Origin: Kitasatospora cheerisanensis KCTC 2395
Lineage (GTDB): Bacteria; Actinomycetota; Actinomycetes; Streptomycetales; Streptomycetaceae
NCBI RefSeq assembly: GCF_000696185.1
Contig: NZ_KK853997.1
Location: 6,874,318-6,918,719 of the forward strand
Direction: 5' to 3'
Length of the DNA: 44,402 bases
Positions 1 through 8,779 of the stretch are shown here, piece by piece. Both the position numbers and the translations under genes were made by a program. How positions within the stretch are numbered: the first letter of the stretch is position 1; every line of letters starts with the position of its first letter. The notes under the pieces are model-generated. The model was not told where the DNA came from. It saw only the letters and a list, made by a program, of their open reading frames with translations, and made no database searches.

Positions 1-2
1 GC

Positions 3-631
3 TGGCCGCCCGCCGGACCCGAACTGACGGTCCGCCGGCTGCTCGCCGAGACCCCCGTCGTCCTGCTCGACGACCTCGCGCCCGCCGAACGCGCCCACCT
101 GCTCGCCGCCGTCCCCGCCGAGACGGAACGATTCGCCGACGTGCTCGGCCTGACCGCCGAGATCCGCGCCGAGGGCATCGCCCTGCTCGACCCCGCCGAC
201 GAACTCACCGACCTCGCCCTGCCCGGCCCCGGCACCCTCGCCCAGGCCGCGCTGCTGCTCGCCGAACGCCTGGTCGAGGACCTCCGCCCGGTCGACACCG
301 ACACCGCCCCGCCCGCCGTGCTCATCCCCGACGCCCTGATCGACGGCACCCTCGGCGACATCACCGACGACTACGGCATGAGCGCCGGCTGGGACGCCGG
401 CTACCTCGCCGACCTGGCCGCGTTCCGCCGCGACGCGCTCGACCTGCTGCACCGGATGGGCCTCGCCGCCCCCGCCGGCCGCAACTGGCTGCTCCGCGCA
501 CCCGCCGCGCGCTACGCCCCCCGCGCCGAACTCCAGCCCGCCCCGGCTCCGGCCGGCACTCCCGCCCCGCGACCGGCCCGGGCCAGCCCAGGGGCCGCGA
601 CCGGCAGGCGGCGCGAGGGCTCACGGGGTGA
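3..631 (+). CDS. jetB: JetB-type Wadjet subunit (TIGR02678/DUF2398), 5' truncated
   Basis: The frame is open from the left edge and reads a continuous helical protein whose conserved core (PVVLLDDL, then EIRAEGIALLDP, LTDLALPGPGTLAQAALLLAE, and a C-terminal WLLRAPAARYAPR) matches my memory of the TIGR02678/DUF2398 family. That family is the MukE-like JetB subunit of type I Wadjet, an SMC-like complex that restricts plasmids. The N-terminal half lies outside the window. The end is uncertain: the same frame stays open to 1265, straight through the opposite-strand cold-shock gene, which is unlikely. A one-base shift in the Pro/Ala-rich tail would end it at the TGA at 629-631, which is the end used here. 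No JetC (SMC) or JetD gene follows, so either they are upstream or this is a remnant. The family call is good, the end is inference. Confidence 0.72.
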   Translation, partial: AARRTRTDGPPAARRDPRRPARRPRARRTRPPARRRPRRDGTIRRRARPDRRDPRRGHRPARPRRRTHRPRPARPRHPRPGRAAARRTPGRGPPPGRHRHRPARRAHPRRPDRRHPRRHHRRLRHERRLGRRLPRRPGRVPPRRARPAAPDGPRRPRRPQLAAPRTRRALRPPRRTPARPGSGRHSRPATGPGQPRGRDRQAARGLTG

Positions 632-833
632 GCGGGCGGACCCGCTCGGCGACCGGCCGGAACTCCTGCACGGTGGCGTCGTACTGGACCCGCTGGCCCT
701 GGTGCAGGAAGCGGTCGTCCTCCGGGGCGAGCACGGAGTCGTAGTAGACGGCGACATCGGGGCCGCCCGAGTCGGGGGCGATGTAGCCGTAGGCGTGATG
801 GATGTCGAACCACCGCACGGTGCCGGTCTCCAT
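621..833 (-). CDS. Divergent cold-shock domain protein
   Basis: This 70-residue protein starts METGTVRWF and folds as a single cold-shock domain, a small beta-barrel that binds single-stranded RNA or DNA. The usual RNP1 segment KGFGFI is replaced by HAYGYI, and RNP2 (VFVHY in CspA-type proteins) reads VAVYY. Aromatic positions are therefore partly kept, but the basic and one of the aromatic contacts are changed, so nucleic-acid binding may differ from housekeeping Csp proteins. The start at 833 was chosen because GGAAGGGAG lies about 8 bases upstream; a longer in-frame extension to 893 has no similarity to the family. It is convergent with the truncated jetB gene. Confidence 0.85.
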   Translation of the reverse strand: METGTVRWFDIHHAYGYIAPDSGGPDVAVYYDSVLAPEDDRFLHQGQRVQYDATVQEFRPVAERVRPLTP

Positions 834-908
834 GGCGGGACTCCCTTCCGGCCGGTCACCCTCAGTATCGGACGGCGCCCGGGGGCCCACCACTCGTTCG
901 GAGCAGCG

Positions 909-1091
909 TCAGCGCTGCGCGGCGCTCACCGCCGGGCCCTGGTGGCGGACGGTCTCCACGGTCGCGCCCACGCCGAAGGAACCCAGGGCGACGGAGGCCG
1001 CGACGGCGGCGCAGGCGAGCAGTCGTCGGTGCCGCTTCGGCAGCGGGAAGCGCAGGTCCGGGACGACGACGGCGGCAGTGCGGGCGTTCAT
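909..1091 (-). CDS. Small single-pass membrane or secreted protein
   Basis: A 60-residue product with a basic stretch (PKRHRR), then a hydrophobic segment of about 20 residues (LLACAAVAASVALGSFGVGA), then a short polar tail. This is the layout of a one-pass inner-membrane peptide or of a short exported peptide. I do not recognise a family. Codon use is typical of the neighbourhood. The ribosome binding site is weak (no clear GGAGG upstream), which lowers confidence. It lies between the cold-shock gene and the permease, both on the same strand, and may be co-transcribed with the permease. Confidence 0.5.
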   Translation of the reverse strand: MNARTAAVVVPDLRFPLPKRHRRLLACAAVAASVALGSFGVGATVETVRHQGPAVSAAQR

Positions 1092-1123
1092 GACAGGGAG
1101 CCTGCCAGGGCGGCGTTACGCGG

Positions 1124-2233
1124 TCACGAAACGCGGGTGAAATCCCGACGGGATCTCGGCGTCGGAACCTCCACAGCCGCATCGCCGCAGGTCGGGGCGG
1201 TGGCCGCGGGCGGGCGGAGCAGGCCCGGGAGGAAGGACGCCAGCACCTGCTGGGCCGCGCCGTAGAAGAAGATCGGCAGCAGCACGGCGGGATGGCCGCC
1301 GAACTGGCTGCCGGCCAGCGCCGCCGCCGCGCTGGTGTTGTTCAGCCCCGAGGCGAGGGTGAGCGTGGTGCGGGCCGCCGGCGGGGCGGGGGAGCGGCGG
1401 GTGGCCAGCCAGCCGGCCAGGAACGGGCCCGCGCAGACCAGCCCCCCGCAGGCGGCGGCCACCGCGACCAGCCGCGGCTCCGGCCGCAGCTCGATCTCCC
1501 GGGCCACGCCCGCCGCGTTCAGCCAGGTCAGCGCGAGCGCGTTCAGCAGACCCGCCAGGCGCAGCCGGGGCAGCAGCGCCGCCCGCAGCCGGCCGTCGAA
1601 CGGGCGGCGGGTGGCGCGGCGGGCCAGCAGGCCGGCCAGGCACGGCAGCACCACCCACAGCGCCATGAACCGGCAGGTGCCGTCGGAGCGGGCCAGCGCG
1701 TCCAGCGCCCGGCGCGGGCCGCCGCTCTCCGGCTCCTCGGCCAGGGCCAGGCCGAGCGGAGTGGTGAGCGGGCTGAGCAGCGTCGTGGTGAGCACCAGCC
1801 CCAGCCCGAGCGGGGCGTCGCCGCCCGCCCTGGCCCCCCAGGTCTGGGCGGCGCCCGCGACCGGCATCGCCGCCGTCAGCGCCAGCCCCACCACCAGCCA
1901 GGGCGCCTCCCGCCCGTCCGGCCAGCACCCGGCGGCCGCCCGCTCCGCGCCCAGCAGCACCACCGCCCGCAGCACCAGCGCGATGCCGAGCCCGGCCAGC
2001 AGCAGCCCGGGCCGCAGCAGCGCCCGCCCGACGTCCGCCGCGCGGGTCTCGAAGCCGCCGATGAACATCGCCGCCAGCAGCATCGCCACCGGCGCCGTCA
2101 CCCCGCCCGCCCGGCAGTGCCGCACCACCCCCGCCAGCTCCGGCGACAGCGCGCCCAGCAGGCAGGCCGCCAGCGTGGCGGCGGCGAGACGACGGCGCAG
2201 CGCGCGGTCGACGGCGGTGCACAGCGGACGCAT
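1124..2233 (-). CDS. Bile acid:sodium symporter (BASS)-like permease
   Basis: A 369-residue, strongly hydrophobic protein with about nine to ten predicted membrane segments, the size expected for the BASS/arsenical-resistance-3 superfamily. Characteristic features are the repeated short Ala/Gly/Leu helices, the SPLTTPLGL segment near residue 155 and the GLNNTSAAAALAG motif near residue 305, which resembles the crossover helix with conserved Asn residues that forms the sodium site in BASS transporters. The substrate cannot be predicted. The ATG at 2233 lacks a good Shine-Dalgarno sequence. The C-terminal 30 residues are polar and variable. The gene stands alone, 269 bases from the BCCT transporter stop. 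Confidence 0.75.
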   Translation of the reverse strand: MRPLCTAVDRALRRRLAAATLAACLLGALSPELAGVVRHCRAGGVTAPVAMLLAAMFIGGFETRAADVGRALLRPGLLLAGLGIALVLRAVVLLGAERAAAGCWPDGREAPWLVVGLALTAAMPVAGAAQTWGARAGGDAPLGLGLVLTTTLLSPLTTPLGLALAEEPESGGPRRALDALARSDGTCRFMALWVVLPCLAGLLARRATRRPFDGRLRAALLPRLRLAGLLNALALTWLNAAGVAREIELRPEPRLVAVAAACGGLVCAGPFLAGWLATRRSPAPPAARTTLTLASGLNNTSAAAALAGSQFGGHPAVLLPIFFYGAAQQVLASFLPGLLRPPAATAPTCGDAAVEVPTPRSRRDFTRVS

Positions 2234-2502
2234 GAGGGGCGGGCCTTCGGGGCGGGGCGGCGGAGCTGACGGGGCGTCGGACCGGCCCCGGGGCGAGCGG
2301 CCGGCGGCGGGGCTCCCGGCGGCCGGGCGGATGACGGCCGCCCGGCCGCCGCTCGGCGTGGAGTCCGACGGGGGTCAGCCTGCCACCGCCCGGAGCAGAT
2401 CCGGACCATTACGAACTCTTGGTAAAGGCAGGCGAGTTGCCGCCGGCCCAGACGCCGCACGGGCCCACGGGCAGGCACGCCCGGGACGGCGGCGGGGCCG
2501 GT

Positions 2503-4131
<1,629 letters not shown>

Positions 4132-4140
<9 letters not shown>

Positions 4141-4159
4141 ATCAGGCACTATGTCCACA
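4132..4159. promoter_or_regulatory. Inverted repeat over the BCCT start codon, probable operator
   Basis: TGTGGACAT (4132-4140) and ATGTCCACA (4151-4159) are perfect 9-base arms around a 10-base spacer. The ATG of the transporter is part of the left arm. Arm length and total span (28 bases) fit a dimeric repressor such as a TetR protein. A bound protein would cover the start codon, and with no ribosome binding site visible the transcript may be leaderless. Assignment to the neighbouring TetR protein is inference. Confidence 0.6.
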
Positions 4160-4215
4160 AACGGCAGCCCCGAGGGGCGCGGCACGCCGAGAGCACCGCA
4201 CCCCGGGGCCGCGAC

Positions 4216-4854
4216 TCAGGCCGCCGGCACCGGCGGCGGCTCGTACGGGGCCAGCACCAGCCGGACCATCTCCTCCAGCCGGGTGCGGGCGTCGTCCAGC
4301 GTGGACCGGCCGGTCACCCAGGCCGTCAACTCGCCCTGCCAGGCGTGCCCCACCATGTGCCGCACCAGCTCCCCGGAGGCCGGCGCGACCTCCGGCAGCA
4401 CCGCGCCCAGCGCCGCCCGGTCCGCCCGGGCCAGCCCCTGGAGCGCCTCACTGGCGAACGGGTCGGTGGACGTCGCCACCGCCACCCGCAGCCGGGCCAG
4501 TTCGGGCTGCCGCTGGTACGCCCGCATCCCCCGGCGCACGAACCGCACCGCCCGCTCGGTCGGCGAGGCGCTGCGCCCCGCCCCCACCTCGCCGACCAGG
4601 TCGGCGAGCAGCAGCCGGTGCCAGTCCGCCATCGCCGCGGCCAGCAGGTGGTCCTTGGAGGAGAAGTACCGGTAGGCGGTGCCGAGCGCCACGCCCGAAC
4701 GCTCCGACACCTGTTTCATCTGGAGGCGTTCCACGCCGATCTCGGTCACCAGTGCCAGGGCGGCGGACAGGAGGGAGCCGCGGCGTTCGAGCTGACGGGG
4801 GGACATCGCCTCCACCGGACGAGGTGACAGGTCAACCTTGGTCACCCGATCCAT
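4216..4854 (-). CDS. TetR family regulator, KstR-like
   Basis: A 212-residue TetR protein. The N-terminal helix-turn-helix is clear: LLSAALALVTEIGVERLQMKQVSERSGVALGTAYRYFSSKDHLLAAAM spans about residues 28-75, with ALGTAYRYFSSKDHLL as the recognition region, similar to the AVGTLYRYFPSK segment I recall from KstR-type lipid/steroid catabolism repressors. The C-terminal ligand domain is generic. It lies between the BCCT transporter and acyl-CoA thioesterase II on the same strand. An exact KstR-type consensus site lies at the thioesterase start and another palindrome at the BCCT start. Its own 5' region has a direct repeat GACAGGTCA at 4826-4834 and 4888-4896. No strong ribosome binding site supports ATG 4854, so a downstream start (MSPRQLERRG) is possible. 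Confidence 0.88.
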   Translation of the reverse strand: MDRVTKVDLSPRPVEAMSPRQLERRGSLLSAALALVTEIGVERLQMKQVSERSGVALGTAYRYFSSKDHLLAAAMADWHRLLLADLVGEVGAGRSASPTERAVRFVRRGMRAYQRQPELARLRVAVATSTDPFASEALQGLARADRAALGAVLPEVAPASGELVRHMVGHAWQGELTAWVTGRSTLDDARTRLEEMVRLVLAPYEPPPVPAA

Positions 4855-4929
4855 GATACGGGGCGGCCCCTCGCCGCGGTATGACGCGACAGGTCACCGC
4901 TCAGTGACGGTGCCCGCCGGCCCGTGCCC

Positions 4930-5862
4930 TCAGGGCGAGTTCGGGGCCTTCGGCCGCAGCTCGCGCAGCAGCGTCTCCTGCACCGCGGACGCCACCAGCA
5001 CCCCGTCCCGGTCGTAGAACTCGCCCATCGCCAGGCCCCGCCCGTCCGACGCCGAGGGGCTGCGCTGTGCGAACAGCAGCCACTCGTCGGCGCGGAACGG
5101 CCGGTGGAACCACATCGCGTGGTCCAGCGAGGCCAGCGCCACCCGCGGCTCCGCCACCCGGTGCACCCGGTGCGGCTGGAGGTGCAGCGCCGTGGTCGAG
5201 GCCAGCGTCAGGTCCGACAGGTAGGTGAGCGCGCACACCTGCAGCAGCGGATCGTCCCCCGGCAGCGGGGCGGCCGTCCGCAGCCAGACGAACTGCTGCG
5301 GCACGCCCGGCAGTTCGGGCGGCAGGCCGGGGGCGTCGGCCGGCACGAAACGCATCTCCAGGGCCCGGAAGATCGCCGAGCGCTCGTACTCCTCCGGCGC
5401 GTCCCGCTGCCACGCCCGGTACGGGTCCGGCAGCTCCTCCGGGCCGGGCACCGGCGGCATGGTGCGCTGGCGGTCGCCCGAGGACTCCGGGCGCTTGAAC
5501 GAGGCCGACATGGTGAAGATCACCTCGCCGCGCTGAACGGCCGTCACCCGCCGGGTCGCGTACGAGGCCCCGTCCCGGGCCCGGTCCACCTGGTAGACGA
5601 TCGGCCGGCGGGGATCGCCCGGCCGCAGGAAGTACCCGTGCAGGCTGTGCACCGCCCGCGCCGACTCCACCGTCCGGCCCGCCGCGGTCAGCGCCTGCGC
5701 CGCCACCTGCCCGCCGAACGCCCGCAGCGGCGCACCCGCGTGGCAGCACCCCCGGAACAGGTTCTCGTCCAGCTCCTCGATGCCGAGCAGTTCGGCGAAG
5801 GAGGGCACTCCAGGCACGGACGGCGAGGGGAGGGAGACAGCGGAATCGGTCACGCGGCTCAT
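4930..5862 (-). CDS. tesB: Acyl-CoA thioesterase II (TesB-like)
   Basis: A 310-residue double-hotdog thioesterase that hydrolyses acyl-CoA to free fatty acid and CoA. Typical signatures are the first hotdog with AFGGQVAAQALTAAGRTV and HSLHGYFLRPGDP, the central YATRRVTAVQRGEVIFTMSASF, and the second hotdog with SLDHAMWFHRPFRADEWLLF and GRGLAMGEFYDRDGVLVAS. The Asp of LDHAMWFH matches the catalytic Asp of TesB proteins. The ATG at 5862 has no Shine-Dalgarno sequence; instead a KstR-type palindrome ends three bases before it, so the transcript may be leaderless and repressible. Its neighbours (TetR regulator, BCCT, MaoC further upstream) suggest a lipid-catabolism setting. Confidence 0.93.
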   Translation of the reverse strand: MSRVTDSAVSLPSPSVPGVPSFAELLGIEELDENLFRGCCHAGAPLRAFGGQVAAQALTAAGRTVESARAVHSLHGYFLRPGDPRRPIVYQVDRARDGASYATRRVTAVQRGEVIFTMSASFKRPESSGDRQRTMPPVPGPEELPDPYRAWQRDAPEEYERSAIFRALEMRFVPADAPGLPPELPGVPQQFVWLRTAAPLPGDDPLLQVCALTYLSDLTLASTTALHLQPHRVHRVAEPRVALASLDHAMWFHRPFRADEWLLFAQRSPSASDGRGLAMGEFYDRDGVLVASAVQETLLRELRPKAPNSP

Positions 5863-5864
5863 GC

Positions 5865-5878
5865 TAGAACACGTTCCA
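5865..5878 (-). promoter_or_regulatory. KstR-type operator at the tesB start
   Basis: The plus strand reads TAGAACACGTTCCA, which fits the published KstR consensus TNNAACNNGTTNNA at every fixed position. It sits 2 bases before the tesB ATG, within the slightly longer imperfect dyad CTGGAAC-GT-GTTCTAG of the minus strand. The nearby TetR gene product has a KstR-like recognition helix. Binding by that protein is inferred from position and motif. Confidence 0.6.
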
Positions 5879-5901
5879 GCACGGCCCGGATGTGGAACCG
5901 G

Positions 5902-7368
5902 TCACGTGAGTCGACTGCTGCCGCCGGCGGGGGTCAGAACAGGGGGACCTCGCCGTCCGGGCCGGGGGACTGTTCGGGCTCGGCGGCCGGGGCGGGCTTC
6001 GCGGAACCGCGGCGGCCGGCGGCGGACCTGGTGGCCCGGGGCCTGCCCGTGGCGGCCGGGCCGGCGGCGGGCTCGGCGGGCGGGCCGGCCTGGCGGCGGC
6101 CAGCGGGGCGTCCGGGCGCGGGGCGCGGTGAGGGCGGCCGGGGAGTCGGGGACGCCGGGGGCGAGGCCGTCCGGGACGAGCAGGTCGGCGCCGGACGGGG
6201 CGGCGGCGACGGCGCGCCACCAGAGTTTGACCGGCGGCGGGTCGGCGGGCTCGAAGGGCTTGCCGGGGCGGGGCACGGCCACCGTGACGCCGGCCGCGTG
6301 CGCGGCGGCCACGGTGCGCTCGGCGGGCTCCTCCCACGGGTGCGGGGCGAGGTCGAAGGTGCCCCAGTGGATCGGCACCAGCAGCTTCCCGCCGAGGTCG
6401 CGGTGCGCCTGCACCGCCTCCTCCGGCGTCAGGTGGACCTCCGGCCAGTGCTCCGAGTACGCGCCGACCTGCATCAGGGTGGCGTCGAACGGCCCGAAGC
6501 GTTCGCCGATGTCGGCGAAGCCCGGGAACCAGCCGGTGTCGCCGCTGTGGAACAGCCGGTGCCGCTTGCCCTCCACCACCCACGAGGACCAGAGGAACTT
6601 GCCGCTGGGGCGCGGGCCGCGCGAGCAGTAGTGGCGGGCCGGGGTGGCCGTCAGCCGCAGGCCGTCCAGCTCGACCGACTCCCACCAGTCCAGGTCGACG
6701 ATGCGGCGCGGCGAGACGCCCCAGTGCTCCAGGTGCGCGCCGATGCCGAGCGGCACCGCGAACACCGCGTCACCGGCGGCCAGCGCGCGGACGGTCGCCA
6801 TGTCCAGGTGGTCGTAGTGGTCGTGCGAGATCACCACCACGTCCACCGGCCCGAGTTCGGACAGCGGCAGCGGCACCGGGTGCAGGCGCTTCGGGCCGAT
6901 CCAGTCGAACGGCGAGACGCGCTCGCTCCACACCGGGTCGAACAGCACCCGCACGCCGTCCAGTTCGGCCAGCACGGTGGCGTGGCCCAGCCAGGTCAGC
7001 CGCAGCCCGGACGCGGGCGGCTCGGACAGGTCGGCCGGCAGCAGCCGGTGCACCGGCACCGCGGCGGAGGGGGAGCGGCGGCCCTGATCGGACGTCAGCC
7101 TGGTGCGCATCAGCGCCAGCGGGGTGTGCCCGTACGCCAGCCGGCGGGTCGGCACCGGGTTGCGGAACGAGCCGTCCACGAAGTGCGGCGAGTTGCGGAC
7201 CCGGTGCAGGCGGCCGCCGCGCGGGTCGGCGCCGAACGCGTCGGTGCGCATCCGGTGCCAGCTCTCCCGCGGCAGCGTCCGGTACGAGCGCTTCGCGTCG
7301 CGCAGCGCGAGCCCGGCCTCGGCGGCCAGTTCACCGGCGCGGAACAGCCAGGAGACGGGGCGGGACAA
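5902..7368 (-). CDS. MBL-fold metallo-hydrolase (NAPE-PLD/UlaG-like), frameshifted tail
   Basis: A metallo-beta-lactamase-fold hydrolase. The metal motif SHDHYDHLD is at about residues 181-189 (H182, H184, D186, H187), preceded by RLTWLGHATVLAELDG and followed by HSGDTGWFPGF and the late HWGTFDL histidine; together these match the NAPE-PLD/UlaG-type branch. The substrate is unknown, perhaps a phosphodiester or lactone. The TTG at 7368 is chosen as start because GGAGG lies 4 bases upstream and the family region begins soon after; ATG 7514 is an alternative. The catalytic domain is intact, but the tail loses normal codon bias near 6100-6125. Another frame from there gives an ordinary hydrophilic tail ending PDGEVPLF with a stop at 5934, so one or two indels are suspected. 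Confidence 0.85.
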   Translation of the reverse strand: MSRPVSWLFRAGELAAEAGLALRDAKRSYRTLPRESWHRMRTDAFGADPRGGRLHRVRNSPHFVDGSFRNPVPTRRLAYGHTPLALMRTRLTSDQGRRSPSAAVPVHRLLPADLSEPPASGLRLTWLGHATVLAELDGVRVLFDPVWSERVSPFDWIGPKRLHPVPLPLSELGPVDVVVISHDHYDHLDMATVRALAAGDAVFAVPLGIGAHLEHWGVSPRRIVDLDWWESVELDGLRLTATPARHYCSRGPRPSGKFLWSSWVVEGKRHRLFHSGDTGWFPGFADIGERFGPFDATLMQVGAYSEHWPEVHLTPEEAVQAHRDLGGKLLVPIHWGTFDLAPHPWEEPAERTVAAAHAAGVTVAVPRPGKPFEPADPPPVKLWWRAVAAAPSGADLLVPDGLAPGVPDSPAALTAPRARTPRWPPPGRPARRARRRPGRHGQAPGHQVRRRPPRFREARPGRRARTVPRPGRRGPPVLTPAGGSSRLT

Positions 7369-7540
7369 GGCACCTCCACGGTAGAACACCCGAACGGCGG
7401 CGTGCCGCGGCGGCGGAACGCGGTTGCGCCCCGCACGGTCGGACGGCAGGCCGGACGGCGCCGCCCGGACGGCCGGGGGACCCCGGAGCGGACGACGCTT
7501 CTCGAACCAGGACATTACCTTTCCAAACGTGCGAAACCAG

Positions 7541-7609
7541 CCGATCGGGCCTTCGGCGCGCCGATCGGAGCAACGCGAACGGACCGCCCCGGGATGCGGG
7601 ACGGTCCGT
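7541..7609 (-). terminator. Two hairpins downstream of maoC
   Basis: Downstream of the minus-strand MaoC stop lies a perfect 8-base stem, ACGGACCG (7579-7586) with CGGTCCGT (7602-7609), loop 15 bases. A second follows, CCGATCGG at 7541-7548 and 7561-7568, loop 12 bases. Neither has a T tract, as is usual in streptomycetes. They separate the maoC transcript from the metallo-hydrolase gene. Confidence 0.6.
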
Positions 7610-7634
7610 CGGAGGAGCGGAGGAAAGGCGCAGG

Positions 7635-8090
7635 TCACGCCGGGTAGAAGCGGGTGATGGTCTCCGCGACGCAGTGCGGCTTCGGGGAGGCCTCGCTGGA
7701 GATGGTGAACCGGACCACCGCCTGCACGCCGCCCGGCACCTCGTCCGCCGACACCAGTACCGCCGTCGCCCGGACCGCCGTGCCCACCGGCAGCGGGGCC
7801 GGGAAACGGACCTTGTCCGAGCCGTAGTTGAGGGCCATCGCGATGCCCTCCACGCCGTAGCACTCCTTCGCCAGCACCGGCAGCAGCGACAGCGTCAGGT
7901 AGCCGTGCGCGATCGTCCCGCCGAACGGCGAGTCCTTGGCGCGCTCCGGGTCGACGTGGATCCACTGGTGGTCGCCGGTCGCCTCCGCGAACAGGTTCAC
8001 CCGCTCCTGGTCGACGGTGTGCCACTCGCTGGTGCCGAGTTCGGTGCCGACGGCGGCGGTCAGGTCGGCGAGCGAGGCGAAGGTCGTCAC
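7635..8090 (-). CDS. MaoC family dehydratase (R-specific enoyl-CoA hydratase type)
   Basis: A 151-residue hotdog protein of the MaoC family, which adds water to trans-2-enoyl thioesters or removes it from R-3-hydroxyacyl thioesters. The hydratase-2 motif is present: FAEATGDHQWIHVDPERAKDSPFGGTIAHGYLTLSLLP, with the catalytic Asp (GDHQWIH) and His in the expected positions. The GTG at 8090 is preferred over GTG 8102 because GGAG lies 6-7 bases before it and the extra four residues are not conserved. A good vegetative promoter lies upstream and two hairpins downstream, so it is probably a monocistronic gene. Likely roles are fatty-acid or branched-acid metabolism; the exact substrate cannot be told. 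Confidence 0.9.
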   Translation of the reverse strand: MTTFASLADLTAAVGTELGTSEWHTVDQERVNLFAEATGDHQWIHVDPERAKDSPFGGTIAHGYLTLSLLPVLAKECYGVEGIAMALNYGSDKVRFPAPLPVGTAVRATAVLVSADEVPGGVQAVVRFTISSEASPKPHCVAETITRFYPA

Positions 8091-8146
8091 GGTGCGCTCC
8101 ACGGGGTGCGACGGGGCAGGGACGGCCCGGGCGGGCCGCCCCGCAG

Positions 8147-8175
8147 AGTATGCCTACTCGCCGGTCACCTGTCAG
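8147..8175 (-). promoter_or_regulatory. Vegetative-type promoter for maoC
   Basis: On the minus strand CTGACA (8175-8170) and CATACT (8152-8147) are separated by exactly 17 bases, close to the HrdB (sigma-70-like) consensus TTGACN-17-TANNNT. The start point would be near 8140, leaving a leader of about 50 bases before the GTG at 8090. A short dyad GAGTA-TGCC-TACTC (8146-8159) overlaps the -10 box. Confidence 0.55.
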
Positions 8176-8191
8176 TGGGGGAAGAGCGCGG

Positions 8192-8611
8192 TCAGAGCGC
8201 CGGGTCGGGCAGCAGCCGGCGGCCGGAGACCAGTTCCGGGGTGATCGCCACGTACTCCGGGCCCGGCTCGGGGATCCACGGGCGCAGGCCGTCCGACTCC
8301 AGCGAGGCGCGCTCGTCGGCGTCCCGCACCACCTCGGCGCGGCCGTGCACCAGCACGCTCCAGCCGCAGCGGCCCGCCGGGTCGAAGTCGTCCACCTGGA
8401 ACGCCGCCACCGTCCCGTCCAGCGCCCGCGCCACCCGGGTGCCGGTGCGCAGCGCCAGGATCAGCCGGCCGTCCGCGGCCAGCCGGAAGGCCACCGGCAG
8501 CACCGCCGGCAGCGCGTGCTCGGTGTACACCACGCGCCCCAACGGCACGGCGCCGAGCAGGCGCAGGCACTCGGCCTCGCTGAGGGTCTCCACCCGGTCG
8601 TCACGGTCCAT
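8192..8611 (-). CDS. PPOX-class (pyridoxamine 5'-phosphate oxidase-like) protein
   Basis: A 139-residue split-barrel protein. The run LLGAVPLGRVVYTEHALPAVLPVAFRLAADGRLILALRTGTRVARAL, then VAAFQVDDFD, and GWSVLVHGRAEVV matches the small PPOX family that often binds FMN, F420 or heme and is frequent in actinobacterial stress and dormancy regulons. The ATG at 8611 is chosen because similarity begins at DRVETLSEAECLRLLG; an upstream in-frame extension is low complexity. Two palindromes resembling DevR/OsdR sites lie 36 and 68 bases upstream. The cofactor and substrate are unknown. It is divergent from the pseudo-caspase gene. Confidence 0.88.
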   Translation of the reverse strand: MDRDDRVETLSEAECLRLLGAVPLGRVVYTEHALPAVLPVAFRLAADGRLILALRTGTRVARALDGTVAAFQVDDFDPAGRCGWSVLVHGRAEVVRDADERASLESDGLRPWIPEPGPEYVAITPELVSGRRLLPDPAL

Positions 8612-8646
8612 AGGGTCGATGCTGCCGCGCCCGCACCCCCGGGGAA

Positions 8647-8694
8647 CAGGGCCCATGGTCCCTGAGCTGGGGCTCATCGGACCCAATTCGGCCC
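8647..8694. promoter_or_regulatory. Tandem DevR/OsdR-like palindromes upstream of the PPOX gene
   Basis: Site 1 (8647-8664) reads CAGGGCCCATGGTCCCTG, an 18-base palindrome with one mismatched pair. Site 2 (8679-8694) reads GGACCCAATTCGGCCC, with 6 of 8 pairs matching. Their centres are 31 bases apart, about three helical turns, so both face the same side. The cores resemble the DosR/DevR type GGGAC-NNNN-GTCCC. Family assignment is inference. Confidence 0.45.
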
Positions 8695-8779
8695 GCGCCG
8701 ACACCGCTCGGCGATACCTTGGCCTCCGGCCGCCCCACGGGAGGCCGGACGCGGCACGGCAGGCGAGGGGGCGGTACAG

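Noticed and set aside
632..1265. Extension of the JetB-like frame to 1265
   Set aside because: It runs antisense through the cold-shock gene and the small membrane protein gene, is Arg/Gly-rich and shows no similarity to the family.
2234..2502. Riboswitch or small gene in the gap between the BASS-like permease and BCCT transporter
   Set aside because: No known riboswitch core was recognised. The minus-strand frame at 2098-2478 overlaps the permease and lacks codon bias. Only weak hairpins (for example GGCG-GCAACT-CGCC) are seen.
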